Shown: positions 53,354 to 61,834 of the stretch, one piece after another
Position numbering within the stretch: the stretch's first letter is position 1
How the letters are laid out: each line of letters opens with the position of its first letter
NCBI GenBank assembly: GCA_947600065.1
Contig: CANQFZ010000005.1
Location: 1 to 64,000, forward strand
Reading direction: 5' to 3'
Length of the DNA: 64,000 nucleotides
From: an uncultured Clostridia bacterium
Lineage (GTDB): Bacteria > Bacillota > Clostridia > Oscillospirales > Ruminococcaceae
Notes under the pieces: model-generated
Database searches by the model: none
What the model was told of the DNA's origin: nothing
What the model saw: the letters and a program-made list of their open reading frames with translations, nothing else
Translations under genes and position numbers: made by a program

Positions 53354-53758
53354 ATGACGCCATTTAAGCTGCAGATAATAACGCCCGAAAAAACCTTTTA
53401 TGACGGCGAGGTAGAGCAGGTCATTGCCCGTACAACTGTCGGCGACGTCGGTATACTCAGAGGACACGAGCCGTATTGCGCTGCGCTCGGCGTTGGACAA
53501 ATGCGCGTTATGATAAACGGCGAGTTCCGCAGAGCGGCGACTTCGGGCGGCATAATAAAGGTTTCGAGAGAGCAGACGACGATACTTGTTCAGACGTGCG
53601 AGTGGGCGGAGGACATCGACGTTTCCCGCGCGAACAAGGCTAGAGACGCCGCAGAGGAGCGCAGAAAAGCCGCTGTCAACGACAAGGAGCTTGCGCTTGC
53701 AGAAGCCAAACTCCAGAGAGCGCTTAACCGTATCGACACGGCGAGCTTCTTGAAATAA
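53354..53758 (+). CDS. atpC: F-type ATP synthase subunit epsilon
   Basis: 134 residues from ATG (a TTG directly before it is an alternative). FKLQIITPEKTFYDGEVEQV, GDVGILRGHEPYCAALGVG and a C-terminal two-helix domain with ALAEAKLQRALNRIDTASF are typical. Links rotor and c ring and can inhibit ATPase activity. GAAAGGACGG upstream; last gene of the operon. Confidence 0.95.
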   Translation: MTPFKLQIITPEKTFYDGEVEQVIARTTVGDVGILRGHEPYCAALGVGQMRVMINGEFRRAATSGGIIKVSREQTTILVQTCEWAEDIDVSRANKARDAAEERRKAAVNDKELALAEAKLQRALNRIDTASFLK

Positions 53759-53809
53759 ACGCAAACATCAGCGTTGTCAGACAGTATTTGACAAGTTAGT
53801 AAAAAAGCT

Positions 53810-53840
53810 AAAGGGAAACCCCCACGGGTTTCCCTTTTAG
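53810..53840 (+). terminator. atp operon terminator
   Basis: AAAGGGAAACCC / GGGTTTCCCTTT 12-bp stem, loop CCAC, then a T. Confidence 0.8.
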
Positions 53841-53970
53841 ACGTTAGAGTGTAAGCGCATTATCCGCCTTACGGCGGATAACGCTGTAAGAGGTAAGAAA
53901 TTAAAGGCGCTTTTGGGAGAGAAAGTTATTTGGATTTCAGAGAAAGAGGCTAGATGCTAGAATGTGTTAT
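53841..53970. repeat. Heptad and short-palindrome repeats after the atp operon
   Basis: Contains TTATCCGCC-TTAC-GGCGGATAA, GAGGTAAGAAATTAAAGG, GGGAGAGAAAGTTATTTGG and CAGAGAAAGAGGCTAGA. The second half matches the module seen on the minus strand at 155-240. Confidence 0.65.
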
Positions 53971-54003
53971 AATCGGCAAACAACTTCTACCCCTGTTTCA
54001 TCT

Positions 54004-55539
54004 TTAGTTCATCAGTTTCACAAGCACTTCGAGGTCTTCATAACCGTATTCCTTGCCCTTGTATGTAACGACAATGTCCGTACAGCCATCAAAAACGTTT
54101 TTCGCCAAAAGTATCGCACCATTCGGCAGATCCACCTTTTTCAGCTTTGTACAATTCCGGAACGCGTCACCGTAGATAAGCGAAACGCTTTCGGGAATAT
54201 TTATCTGTGAAAGATCTTCACAACCGGAAAACGCCGATCGACCGATAGTCGTCAGCTTTTTCGGAAGAACAATACTTTGTATATTGCAGTTTGTGTAAAA
54301 AGAATTACCGCCTATTCTGACCGTCGTTTCGGGAACGGTATACGATTTTTCCGTTTTCCCGTCAGGATAGTACACAAGCTCCTTCCCGTCCTTTGAAAAC
54401 AAAACCCCGTCTATTGACGAAAAATTTTCGGCATTTTCCGAAATATCTACGCTCTTTAAAGCCGTACACCCCGTAAACACCATAATGTCAAGGCTTTTCA
54501 GCTTGTCGGGGAGCGTTATGCTCTTCAGATTCGAACAATATTCAAATGCGCCGTATTCGATATATTTGATATCGTTTGAAAGTTCAACGTGCAAAAGGTT
54601 TTTGCAGCCGTAAAAAGCGTTTGGCGATATTTTTTCAACGCACGGGATCTTTATGCTCGTAATACCCGAACCCATAAACAAACCATCGCTGATTTCCGAA
54701 AGTCCTTTGGGAAGTATCGCCGTTTGTAAATTTTCACAGTATGAAAAAGCAAACTGTCCCAGTTCTTTTACACTGTCGGGAATAACAATGCTCTTCAGGC
54801 TATCGCAGAGTGTAAAAGCATCATCGTCGATCTCTTTTACGCTGTCGGGAATAACGACGCTTTCGAGCCTGCCGCAGCTTTCGAATGCGCCTTCACCGAT
54901 TTCTTCCAGTTTGTCATGAAGAAAGACAGCTTTAAGCTCATTTCCGAAATTCGTATTATCTCGCGATATGGTCGTCATGCTTTCGGGAATGTTTACGGCT
55001 ATAACAGAACTGTTCGTAAATGAAAAAATTGTTACCGTATTCGGCAGTTTTACTATTCTCAAAAAGTACATTTCTTCAAGCGTTACGGACTTAACCGTTT
55101 TCCCGTTTAATGTCTCGGGAATTTCAATACAGCTTTCGTTGCCCCTGTATCCTGTTATAGCTATGCCGCCTTTGGTTTCCTGCGTATAGAACATATCCTC
55201 GCTCGGAGTTTTAAATACAACGTCATTAAAAAATTCATCAACCGTTTTTCCGTTGGGGTTTACTTCCCCGCCGTATATTGTCGGATCTACGGGAGCTGAG
55301 GGAAATGACGGGCTTGAAGAATATGGCGGATAATCGGGGTGATCGGGATATGAATAATTGTATTCATCGGAAGAAAAATGCCCGTAATGCGGATAGCTGT
55401 AAGACGAGGAATATTTCCCGCTGTATGAAGACGGACGGCTTTGTTCAAATAAATCAAGAACAGCTCTGTCAATAACATTGCACCCGCACAGTGAAAGCGA
55501 GAGAAGCACAACGCCAAGCCCCGCCAATGCCTTTTTCAT
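54004..55539 (-). CDS. BspA-like leucine-rich-repeat lipoprotein
   Basis: 511 residues. Lipoprotein signal MKKALAGLGVVLLSLSLCGC, a Ser/Tyr/Pro-rich spacer to ~residue 90, then from ~110 a run of LRR_5/BspA-type repeats of ~23 residues: LESVVIPDSVKEIDDDAFTL, LKSIVIPDSVKELGQFAFSY, LSQINIPESVSLIYGDAF. A non-repeat segment near 380 (GVLFSKDGKELVYYPDG) is also typical. Surface binding or adhesion role by family. Monocistronic with a perfect promoter. Confidence 0.9.
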   Translation of the reverse strand: MKKALAGLGVVLLSLSLCGCNVIDRAVLDLFEQSRPSSYSGKYSSSYSYPHYGHFSSDEYNYSYPDHPDYPPYSSSPSFPSAPVDPTIYGGEVNPNGKTVDEFFNDVVFKTPSEDMFYTQETKGGIAITGYRGNESCIEIPETLNGKTVKSVTLEEMYFLRIVKLPNTVTIFSFTNSSVIAVNIPESMTTISRDNTNFGNELKAVFLHDKLEEIGEGAFESCGRLESVVIPDSVKEIDDDAFTLCDSLKSIVIPDSVKELGQFAFSYCENLQTAILPKGLSEISDGLFMGSGITSIKIPCVEKISPNAFYGCKNLLHVELSNDIKYIEYGAFEYCSNLKSITLPDKLKSLDIMVFTGCTALKSVDISENAENFSSIDGVLFSKDGKELVYYPDGKTEKSYTVPETTVRIGGNSFYTNCNIQSIVLPKKLTTIGRSAFSGCEDLSQINIPESVSLIYGDAFRNCTKLKKVDLPNGAILLAKNVFDGCTDIVVTYKGKEYGYEDLEVLVKLMN

Positions 55540-55575
55540 TTGACCTCTCCTTTCGTAAAATTATTTCTACAAAAT

Positions 55576-55604
55576 ATTATAATGCTTTGGTAATAATTTG
55601 TCAA
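55576..55604 (-). promoter_or_regulatory. Promoter of the LRR lipoprotein gene
   Basis: Minus strand TTGACA, 17-base spacer, TATAAT; ~35 bases before the start codon. AAAGGAGAGG is the ribosome-binding site. Confidence 0.88.
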
Positions 55605-55664
55605 GCGGCGGTAAACTCGAAAATAAAAAGTCACGGCGAAAAATAACCTAAAAGGAGTTTTAAA

Positions 55665-56183
55665 ATGGGATATCTGCACATCTATTGCGGCGACGGAAAA
55701 GGCAAAACGACAGCAGCCCTCGGTCTTGCGATAAGGGCGGCGGGCGCGGGAAAGCGCGTTTTTATTATCCAGCTTATGAAAGGCGGAGAAACTTCCGAGC
55801 TTAATTCTCTGAAAAAGATCGAAAACATAACGGTCGAGCGCTGCGACAGGGCTTATGGCTTTACCGACAAAATGACCGAAGCTGAAAGGCAGGAAATAAC
55901 CGCCTGCCACAACAGGCTTCTTGAAAAGGGCTTCGGGCTTGTGAAAGAAAAAAAGACCGATATGCTGATAATAGACGAATTCTGCGCGGCATATAATTAC
56001 GGGCTTATGGACACGGCGCTCGCGGAGAGCTTTCTGCTTGGCGAGCTTCCCGCCGAGGTCGTCATAACGGGCAGAGACCCTGCGGAAATTTTCGTAGCCG
56101 CCGCCGATTACATAAGCGAGATAAAATGCATAAAACACCCTTTCGACCGCGGAGTTGTCGCCCGAAGAGGTATTGAATACTAA
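55665..56183 (+). CDS. cobO: Cob(I)alamin/cobinamide adenosyltransferase, CobA/BtuR type
   Basis: 172 residues. P-loop YCGDGKGKTTAALGLAIRAAGAGK at the N-terminus, FIIQLMKGG near 38, LIIDEFCAAYNYGL near 105 and EVVITGRDPAEIF near 132 are canonical. Transfers adenosyl from ATP to reduced corrinoids. No other cobalamin genes and no cobalamin riboswitch nearby, so it may serve corrinoid salvage. AAAGGAG before the ATG. Confidence 0.93.
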   Translation: MGYLHIYCGDGKGKTTAALGLAIRAAGAGKRVFIIQLMKGGETSELNSLKKIENITVERCDRAYGFTDKMTEAERQEITACHNRLLEKGFGLVKEKKTDMLIIDEFCAAYNYGLMDTALAESFLLGELPAEVVITGRDPAEIFVAAADYISEIKCIKHPFDRGVVARRGIEY

Positions 56184-56230
56184 GGGTTATATGACGATTA
56201 AAACTAGAATAGACATTAGGGGTCCGCGGT

Positions 56231-56487
56231 CAGTATACAGTGTACAATGTACAGTATTCAGTTATGGTATCCGCTTCGCGGATAATTTTAGATTGTTGTC
56301 GGGCTGAAACGTTTTGGAGTGTTACCGTAAAAGTTATGCTCGTGTGCCTATTGACTAAAAACAATCTAAATCTTATCCGCCGTAAGGCGGATACCATAAC
56401 TGCATACTGTACACAGCGTTTTGCGCAGCGTTTTCCGCCGAAGGCGGATAATGCGTGCATAATGCGTACACTATACACTGTATACAG
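56231..56487. repeat. TATACAGTG inverted-repeat element, copy 2
   Basis: Fills most of the 373-base gap 56184-56556. Outer CAGTATACAGTGTACAATGT at the left and TACACTATACACTGTATACAG at the right are partly inverted. Core with TTAGATTGTTGTCGGGCTGA, CTCGTGTGCCT and AAAACAATCT matches copy 1. Palindromes TATCCGC-TTC-GCGGATA, TATCCGCC-GTAA-GGCGGATA and TTCCGCC-GAA-GGCGGAT are nested within. Confidence 0.8.
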
Positions 56488-56556
56488 CCAACCTGCCCAA
56501 GCGAAAGCTTGGGCAGGTTGTGTCTTGAAAAGGTAATATGAAAATATCGGAAGTTA

Positions 56557-57540
56557 TCAGTGTTTCTTTCTTGAAATAACAACTGCCACTCCTGCGAGAG
56601 CAACCATGCCGAGCGTAAGCGAAAGTCCTGCAATGCCTGTGTCGGGGGTAGTTGTCGTGCTGCTTCCGCTTGAATTGCTGTCGGTAGATGTTTCACTGTC
56701 AGTGCTTGCTTCAGCGTCAGTCGAGCTGCTTTCGGTTGGAGTGGTAGGTCCACTGTCTGATGAACTTTCAGTGCCGCTTGAATTGCTGTTGGTTGAGCTG
56801 TCTGTGTCGGTGGGAGCAACGTAGTTGTAGTGAATAGTAGCGCCTCCAAAAGCGTATGGTAAATCGTCGTCAACAATTTTGAGAAATTGTTCCTCTGTGC
56901 CCTCGTAGTATACATCTTTGAGGTTTGGGCAATCCGAAAATGCATCATGGATAATTATTTTTACACTGTTCGGAATGATTACGCTTTCGAGATTTGTGCA
57001 TTTAAAAAATGCACAAAAATCGACATATTCAACGCCGTCAGGAATCGTATAAGACTTTCCCTGTTTATTTGCAGGGTATCTTATAAGAGAATTTGTAAAG
57101 CCGTAATTTTCACTATTATTAACTCTAAAGTTACCGAACAGCACACCGTCAACGGAACAAATGTTTTTGTTGCCTTTGGAAACTTCGATACTTATAAGCT
57201 TTTGATTGTGCATAAATTGAGCATAGCCGGGTGACATAGCTTCTGTTAAGAAGCCCTCTAAGCTGTCGGGGAGCGTTATTTTTTCAAGGTTATCGGCTTC
57301 GGAAAAAATGCCAAATTCAAAATTTACCACGCCTTCGGGAATAACAATCTCTTTAGCCTTCTTTCCCTGTTCAGTCAGTCCTGTTAAAGTTGTCCCCTCT
57401 ATAACAAGATTTCCGCTTTCGTCAACTATGCTTTCGGCGCTGTCTGTCTGTGAGCCCTCCGCCATAGCCGTAGACATAACTGCGGGGCTTGCCATAAGTG
57501 CGCCTGCTAAAAGAATTGCGCTGAGTTTTCTGATTTTCAT
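56557..57540 (-). CDS. BspA-like LRR surface protein with C-terminal sorting-type anchor
   Basis: 327 residues from the ATG giving MKIRKLSAILLAGALMASPA; GGAGGATCAAA precedes it. Cleavable signal peptide to ~residue 28. LRR_5 units follow (ITLPDSLEGF, YTIPDGVEYVDFCAFFKCTN, LESVIIPNSVKIIIHDAFSD), then EGTEEQFLKIV. A Ser/Thr/Asp-rich stalk (~240-295) leads to TTTPDTGIAG, a hydrophobic helix and RKKH. PDTG plus helix plus basic end resembles a sortase signal, though not classic LPXTG. Long structured leader upstream. Confidence 0.88.
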   Translation of the reverse strand: MKIRKLSAILLAGALMASPAVMSTAMAEGSQTDSAESIVDESGNLVIEGTTLTGLTEQGKKAKEIVIPEGVVNFEFGIFSEADNLEKITLPDSLEGFLTEAMSPGYAQFMHNQKLISIEVSKGNKNICSVDGVLFGNFRVNNSENYGFTNSLIRYPANKQGKSYTIPDGVEYVDFCAFFKCTNLESVIIPNSVKIIIHDAFSDCPNLKDVYYEGTEEQFLKIVDDDLPYAFGGATIHYNYVAPTDTDSSTNSNSSGTESSSDSGPTTPTESSSTDAEASTDSETSTDSNSSGSSTTTTPDTGIAGLSLTLGMVALAGVAVVISRKKH

Positions 57541-57589
57541 TTTGATCCTCCTGTTTCCTTGCGGTTTGTTTTTTTGCCGCGCGCAATTC

Positions 57590-57756
57590 CCGCAAAACAA
57601 AAAGCGCGCAGCGTTGAAGCTGCGCACCTGTAAAAATGCAAGCTTCAATCACTGCCACGTAAATTGTTTTCGGTAAATATAGTATACGAAAAACAAGCAT
57701 GCACTCTTACCCAGTAAAAGCGTATACTATACTCACCTTTATTCAATTTACATGGC
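57590..57756 (-). promoter_or_regulatory. Leader RNA with terminator/antiterminator of the second LRR gene
   Basis: On the minus strand: a long stem with core CGTATACTA/TAGTATACG (57680-57729), then TTGAAGC (57642-57648) that can pair with GCTTCAA (57614-57620), and a terminator GCGCAGC-TTCAAC-GCTGCGC (57606-57625) followed by GCTTTTTGTT. The antiterminator and terminator share bases, as in attenuators. No known riboswitch consensus was recognised. Confidence 0.55.
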
Positions 57757-57762
57757 ATAAAA

Positions 57763-57791
57763 ATTATACCACAATCGCCTTTATTTGTCAA
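57763..57791 (-). promoter_or_regulatory. Promoter of the second LRR gene
   Basis: Minus strand TTGACA, 17-base spacer, TATAAT, ~220 bases before the start codon. Confidence 0.85.
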
Positions 57792-57848
57792 TACTTTTTC
57801 CCGCCCCGCGCCGAAAAAAGCAGGATTATTCCATTATAAACAAAAAAC

Positions 57849-57904
57849 GTCCGCCGTAAGGCGGATACCATAACTGACTACTGTACACTCTACACTGTAT
57901 ACTG
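57849..57904. repeat. TATACAGTG element, truncated copy 3
   Basis: GTCCGCC-GTAA-GGCGGATAC then CATAACTG, CTGTACAC and CACTGTATACTG, nearly identical to the right part of copy 2. The core and left end are missing. Confidence 0.7.
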
Positions 57905-57954
57905 CCACCACCCCTGACAGACAAACCACCTGTTTTAACTTTACCCCCTGTATA

Positions 57955-58012
57955 CTGCCGTCAGCCGAAGGCTGACGGCAAAAACCCCGCACACAGGGTA
58001 CGGGGTTTTGTA
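57955..58012 (-). terminator. Ferredoxin gene terminator region
   Basis: Two hairpins: TGCCGTCAGCC-GAA-GGCTGACGGCA (57955-57979) and AAAACCCCG/CGGGGTTTT (57982-58010). The second lies about 25 bases past the ferredoxin stop and has A/T-rich ends usable in both directions. Confidence 0.75.
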
Positions 58013-58035
58013 TGTACATATTTTGTACAGCGGGA

Positions 58036-58206
58036 TTACTGAGCCTGGGGAGCGCCAACAGGGCAGTTGCTTTCGCAAGCGCCGCAGTCGATGCACTTGT
58101 CAGCGTCAATAACATACTTTCCATCGCCCTCTGAAATAGCATCAGCAGGGCAATTTTCCTTGCAAACACCGCAGGAAATGCACTCGTCGGAAATCTGATA
58201 AGCCAT
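58036..58206 (-). CDS. 2[4Fe-4S] ferredoxin, clostridial type
   Basis: 56 residues from the ATG giving MAYQISDECISCGVCKENCP. Two CxxCxxCxxxCP motifs (CISCGVCKENCP and CIDCGACESNCP) bind two 4Fe-4S clusters. Low-potential electron carrier for pyruvate:ferredoxin oxidoreductase, hydrogenase and similar enzymes in anaerobes. AAGGAGGAAAAG precedes the start; own promoter. Confidence 0.97.
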   Translation of the reverse strand: MAYQISDECISCGVCKENCPADAISEGDGKYVIDADKCIDCGACESNCPVGAPQAQ

Positions 58207-58259
58207 AATTCTTTTCCTCCTTGAAAAAATAACAGACAGCAAATACTATCCTATTAGAT

Positions 58260-58287
58260 ATTTTAACATAAATTAAAAAAAAATCAA
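58260..58287 (-). promoter_or_regulatory. Ferredoxin promoter
   Basis: Minus strand TTGATT, 16-base T-rich spacer, TAAAAT with TG one base upstream of the -10. An A/T-rich tract upstream could act as an UP element. Confidence 0.65.
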
Positions 58288-58388
58288 GAGCAAATTTTTT
58301 AAATTCAGAAAAATTTTGTATTATTTTTTTGTGCATTTTGATTTAGTTTAGACTAACTCTTGTTAATGAATATCATTTAAATATGTAG

Positions 58389-58417
58389 TTGCATTTTTTA
58401 TTAAATTGTTGTATAAT
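58389..58417 (+). promoter_or_regulatory. Promoter of darA-holB-ricT
   Basis: TTGCAT, 17-base spacer, TATAAT, ~65 bases before the darA start. Confidence 0.75.
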
Positions 58418-58479
58418 AAAAGGTAGACGAAAAATTGAACAGTCTAAAATAAACGTCAGCTCGTTTGGGAGGTATAATT

Positions 58480-58803
58480 ATGAAACTCATTTTCGCAGTC
58501 GTAAATAACGACGACAGCCACTCTGTCCAGTCGGCTCTCACTAAAAACGGATTTCAGGCGACCAAGCTCGCTTCTTCGGGCGGTTTTCTCATGGCGGGAA
58601 ATACAACGTTTATGATATGCTCCGAAGATGAAAAGGTAGACGCGGCGCTCGAAGTCATAAAAAACCATTCCCACAAACGCAAACAGTTCGTTCCAAACGT
58701 ATCAGCCTACGGCGAGGGACCTTATACGGGCTTTCCCGTTGAAGTTACCGTCGGAGGAGCGACAGTGTTCGTCACAAATATCGAAAGATTTGAGAAAGTA
58801 TGA
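58480..58803 (+). CDS. darA: Cyclic-di-AMP receptor, DarA/PstA family
   Basis: 107 residues from the ATG giving MKLIFAVVNNDDSHSVQSAL; GGGAGGT precedes it. PII-like fold with FQATKLASSGGFLMAGNTTF near 30, which forms the c-di-AMP pocket in PstA/DarA, and VGGATVFVTNIERFEKV at the end. Trimeric signal receptor; downstream partner unknown. ATGA overlap with holB; the darA-holB-ricT order is common in Firmicutes. Confidence 0.93.
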   Translation: MKLIFAVVNNDDSHSVQSALTKNGFQATKLASSGGFLMAGNTTFMICSEDEKVDAALEVIKNHSHKRKQFVPNVSAYGEGPYTGFPVEVTVGGATVFVTNIERFEKV

Positions 58804-59753
58804 AGCTGTACGGAAAAGAAAAGGTAGTTGAAATCCTTGAAAAGACTGCTCGGCAAAACCGCCTTCCCCATGCGATAATGTTTTCGGGGAAAAGCGGCGT
58901 GGGAAAAAAGACCCTCGCGCTTTATGCCGCTCAGCTTATCTTGTGCGAAAACAACGCCTGCGGAGAGTGCGCCTGCTGTAGGAATATTGAAAACGGCACA
59001 CACCCCGACGTTATTTTCGTTAAAAAAGCGTGCGGGGGAAAATATGCCGCAGAGCCGTTCCGCGAGGTATTGAAAAACGCGGTCGTTCTGCCGAATAACG
59101 GGAAATATAAGGTCTATGTTTTCGAGGACTGCGACACAATGCTTCCCGTCCATTTCAACGCGCTCTTAAAGCTTGTAGAAGAACCCGCCGCACATCTGCG
59201 GTTTGTTTTCACCTGTGCAAATACCGCGCTCGTTCCCGAAACGATATTGTCGAGAGTGACGGAATATGCCGTGCCCGATCCGACGGTTGACGACTGCGAG
59301 AGGTTCCTTGTTGAAAGCGGAGTTGAACCGACAAAAGCAAAAGAGCTTTCCGAAACGTTTTCGGGAAATATAGGAGAATGCGTCGAAAGCATAAGCGGAG
59401 ATGAAACAAAAATAGTCGCTTCTGCGCGCGACATAGCCGCGGCAATAGCGGGGCGGGATATGTTTTCGGCGTATGCAAAGCTCTCGGCTCAGTCGGGAAG
59501 AAACGAGCTTTACCGCATTTTCGACTGTCTTGTAAACATTTTCCGCGACGCAGAAGCGATAAAATACGGCGAGCCTGCCGAAAATACGGACAAGGATATC
59601 GCCAAAAAAATAGCGAATAATTTTTCCGAAGAAGAAATAACGCGAATGTCCGATACGGCGTTTGAGATATGTTCGGGAGAAGTTTTTAACCTGAACACCG
59701 CCCTTTGCGCGTCTTATTTCATTTCGGGAATTATAGGAAATCAAACTATATAA
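58800..59753 (+). CDS. holB: DNA polymerase III delta' subunit
   Basis: 317 residues. P-loop-like FSGKSGVGKKTLALYAAQ near residue 29, zinc module CENNACGECACCRNIENGTH near 49-65, VFEDCDTMLPVHFNALLKLVEEP and FVFTCANTALVPETILSR are typical of clamp-loader delta'. Works with DnaX and HolA to load the sliding clamp. Start overlaps darA by four bases. Confidence 0.95.
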   Translation: MKLYGKEKVVEILEKTARQNRLPHAIMFSGKSGVGKKTLALYAAQLILCENNACGECACCRNIENGTHPDVIFVKKACGGKYAAEPFREVLKNAVVLPNNGKYKVYVFEDCDTMLPVHFNALLKLVEEPAAHLRFVFTCANTALVPETILSRVTEYAVPDPTVDDCERFLVESGVEPTKAKELSETFSGNIGECVESISGDETKIVASARDIAAAIAGRDMFSAYAKLSAQSGRNELYRIFDCLVNIFRDAEAIKYGEPAENTDKDIAKKIANNFSEEEITRMSDTAFEICSGEVFNLNTALCASYFISGIIGNQTI

Positions 59754-59761
59754 GGAGAAAT

Positions 59762-60724
59762 ATGGAGAATAACGATTACTTTACCGAAAAAATATCACCC
59801 AAGAACAAGCCCGCCGAAAGCGTTTTAGGCTCGGAATTGCCGTCCGACAGCCTTTCGGAAAATGTCGAGATAATCGGCATTCGCTTTAAGGACGTAGGAA
59901 AGGTATACTATTTCGCGCCGCTCGGCGTAAGTTTTAAGCAGGGAGAAAAAGCCGTAGTTGAAACGACACGCGGAGTCGAATGCGGAGAGATCGTCGTTTC
60001 AAACCGCGAGATTCCCCGCGCTTCTCTCTCTTCCCCGCTTAAAGGCATAATCAGAAAAGCGACGGAAGCCGACATAAAACAACTCGAACAAAACCGCGCA
60101 AAGGAAAAGGAAATAATGCGGACGTTCATTGAAAAGATCCACCAGCACAAGCTTGAAATGAAGCCGATCGACGTTGACTATACCTTTGACGGGAGCAAAA
60201 TTTTGTTTTATTTCACATCAGAAAGCCGCGTGGATTTTCGCGACCTCGTAAAGGATCTTGCCGCCGTATACCGCACAAGAATTGAACTCAGACAAATAGG
60301 CGTGCGCGACGAGGCGAAAATGCTCGGGGGTCTTGGTATCTGCGGCAGACCGTTTTGCTGTTCGAGCTTTCTGGGAGAATTCCAGCCCGTGTCGATAAAA
60401 ATGGCAAAGGAACAGCAGCTTTCGCTAAATCCCACGAAAATTTCGGGCACCTGCGGAAGGCTTATGTGCTGTCTGAAATACGAGCAGAACTGCTATGAGG
60501 ATTTCCTCAGAACTACGCCCAAATGCGGCGCAAGCGTTGATACGGCAGAGGGTCACGGCATTGTGACAGACGTAAATCTTCTCACGGGTATGCTTACAAT
60601 AAAGCTTGACAAAAAGCCCGATGTTCCTTTTATTGTCAACAAGGAAGAAGTCAAAGTCATAAAAGACGCGCAGGTCAGAGTGTCAAAGAGCGAGATGAAA
60701 GATTTGAAAAAGCTCGAAGATTAA
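59762..60724 (+). CDS. ricT: RicT/YaaT PSP1-domain protein (stage 0 sporulation family)
   Basis: 320 residues from the ATG giving MENNDYFTEKISPKNK; TAAGGAGAAAT precedes it. PSP1 C-terminal domain with GGLGICGRPFCCSSFLGEF, MAKEQQLSLNPTKISGTCGR and LMCCLKYEQNCYEDF: Cys residues that bind a 4Fe-4S cluster in the B. subtilis Ric complex. That complex tunes RNase Y processing, biofilm formation and sporulation. The N-terminal ~35 residues are variable. Confidence 0.93.
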   Translation: MENNDYFTEKISPKNKPAESVLGSELPSDSLSENVEIIGIRFKDVGKVYYFAPLGVSFKQGEKAVVETTRGVECGEIVVSNREIPRASLSSPLKGIIRKATEADIKQLEQNRAKEKEIMRTFIEKIHQHKLEMKPIDVDYTFDGSKILFYFTSESRVDFRDLVKDLAAVYRTRIELRQIGVRDEAKMLGGLGICGRPFCCSSFLGEFQPVSIKMAKEQQLSLNPTKISGTCGRLMCCLKYEQNCYEDFLRTTPKCGASVDTAEGHGIVTDVNLLTGMLTIKLDKKPDVPFIVNKEEVKVIKDAQVRVSKSEMKDLKKLED

Positions 60725-60750
60725 GCAATATCAAAGCCAAGGAGCAATAG

Positions 60751-61806
60751 ATGAACGTATTATATTATGTAAATAACAAAACTCAAAAGACCATTGAAAA
60801 AAGCGGCATAGGCCGCGCGCATTATCACCAGCTTAAAGCCGCCGAGCTTAACGGTATAAACTGCGTTTCGACGCTTGAAGAAGCGGACGTTGTGCATATA
60901 AACACCGTGTTTCTTGATGCGGTGTGTATGGCGATAAAGTCAAAACTGAAAAATGTACCCGTGGCATATCACGCGCACTCTACGAGAGAGGATTTCCGAA
61001 ACTCGTACATAGGCGCAAATCTTATCTCGGGCGCTTTTAAACAGTGGATAAAGTTCTGTTACAGCTTAGGAGACGTTATCATAACACCCACGGAGTATTC
61101 TAAAAAGTTGCTTAAAAGCTACGGGATAAAAAAGCCCATATACGCAGTTTCAAACGGTATTGACCTAGACGAATATCAGCCGACAAAGGAAAAAGGAAAA
61201 TGCTTTCGCGAAAGATACGGCATAGGCGAAAACGAAAAGGTCGTTATGTCCATAGGGCTTTTGATGAAGCGAAAGGGCGTTCAGGATTTTGTTGAGCTTG
61301 CAAGAAGAATGCCCGAATATAAGTTTATCTGGTTCGGCACAGCGAACTTGAAATTTGTCGGGAGCGAAGTACGAAAAGCCGTAACGAAAAACTTGCCGAA
61401 TAATCTGATTTTCGCGGGATATGCCAACAAGCCGCAAATTCAAGAAGCATTGAGCGGGGCAGACTTGTTTTTGTTCCCGTCGTATGAGGAAACGGAGGGG
61501 ATTGTTGTACTAGAGGCGCTGGCGATGAAAATACCCGTGCTTCTTAGAAACATTCCCGTTTACGGCGGCTGGCTCGAAAACAAAAAGAGCTGTTATATGG
61601 CAAAAGATGTAAACGAATTTGAAAAACTCGCAAGGGATATTCTTGAAAAGAAACTGCCCGACCTTACGGAGAAAGGCTATGAAGTTGTAAAAAAGAAGAG
61701 TCTTAATATAATCGGTATGAAACTTCTGAAAGTATACCAAAATGCCGTAATGCTCCGCAAAAAGAAGAAAACTGTGCAGAAACAGAAAAGAAAGCTGACA
61801 AACTGA
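60751..61806 (+). CDS. GT4-family glycosyltransferase, diacylglycerol glucosyltransferase-like
   Basis: 351 residues. GT-B fold: N-terminal MNVLYYVNNKTQKTIEKSGI, AYHAHSTREDFRNS near 73, VSNGIDLDEYQP near 130, MSIGLLMKRKGVQDFVELAR near 168, and the EX7E motif in EETEGIVVLEALAMKIPVLL near 248. Resembles the GT4 enzymes that make glucosyl-diacylglycerol in Firmicutes, so membrane glycolipid synthesis is likely. A basic Lys-rich C-terminus could bind the membrane. AAGGAG before the ATG. Confidence 0.85.
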   Translation: MNVLYYVNNKTQKTIEKSGIGRAHYHQLKAAELNGINCVSTLEEADVVHINTVFLDAVCMAIKSKLKNVPVAYHAHSTREDFRNSYIGANLISGAFKQWIKFCYSLGDVIITPTEYSKKLLKSYGIKKPIYAVSNGIDLDEYQPTKEKGKCFRERYGIGENEKVVMSIGLLMKRKGVQDFVELARRMPEYKFIWFGTANLKFVGSEVRKAVTKNLPNNLIFAGYANKPQIQEALSGADLFLFPSYEETEGIVVLEALAMKIPVLLRNIPVYGGWLENKKSCYMAKDVNEFEKLARDILEKKLPDLTEKGYEVVKKKSLNIIGMKLLKVYQNAVMLRKKKKTVQKQKRKLTN

Positions 61807-61834
61807 ACATAAAAAGGACGTAAACAGAACAGGA

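Noticed and set aside
57642..57756. Known riboswitch class (c-di-GMP, purine, preQ1, T-box) in the second LRR leader
   Set aside because: None of the conserved blocks of these classes could be found; only generic terminator/antiterminator pairing is supported.
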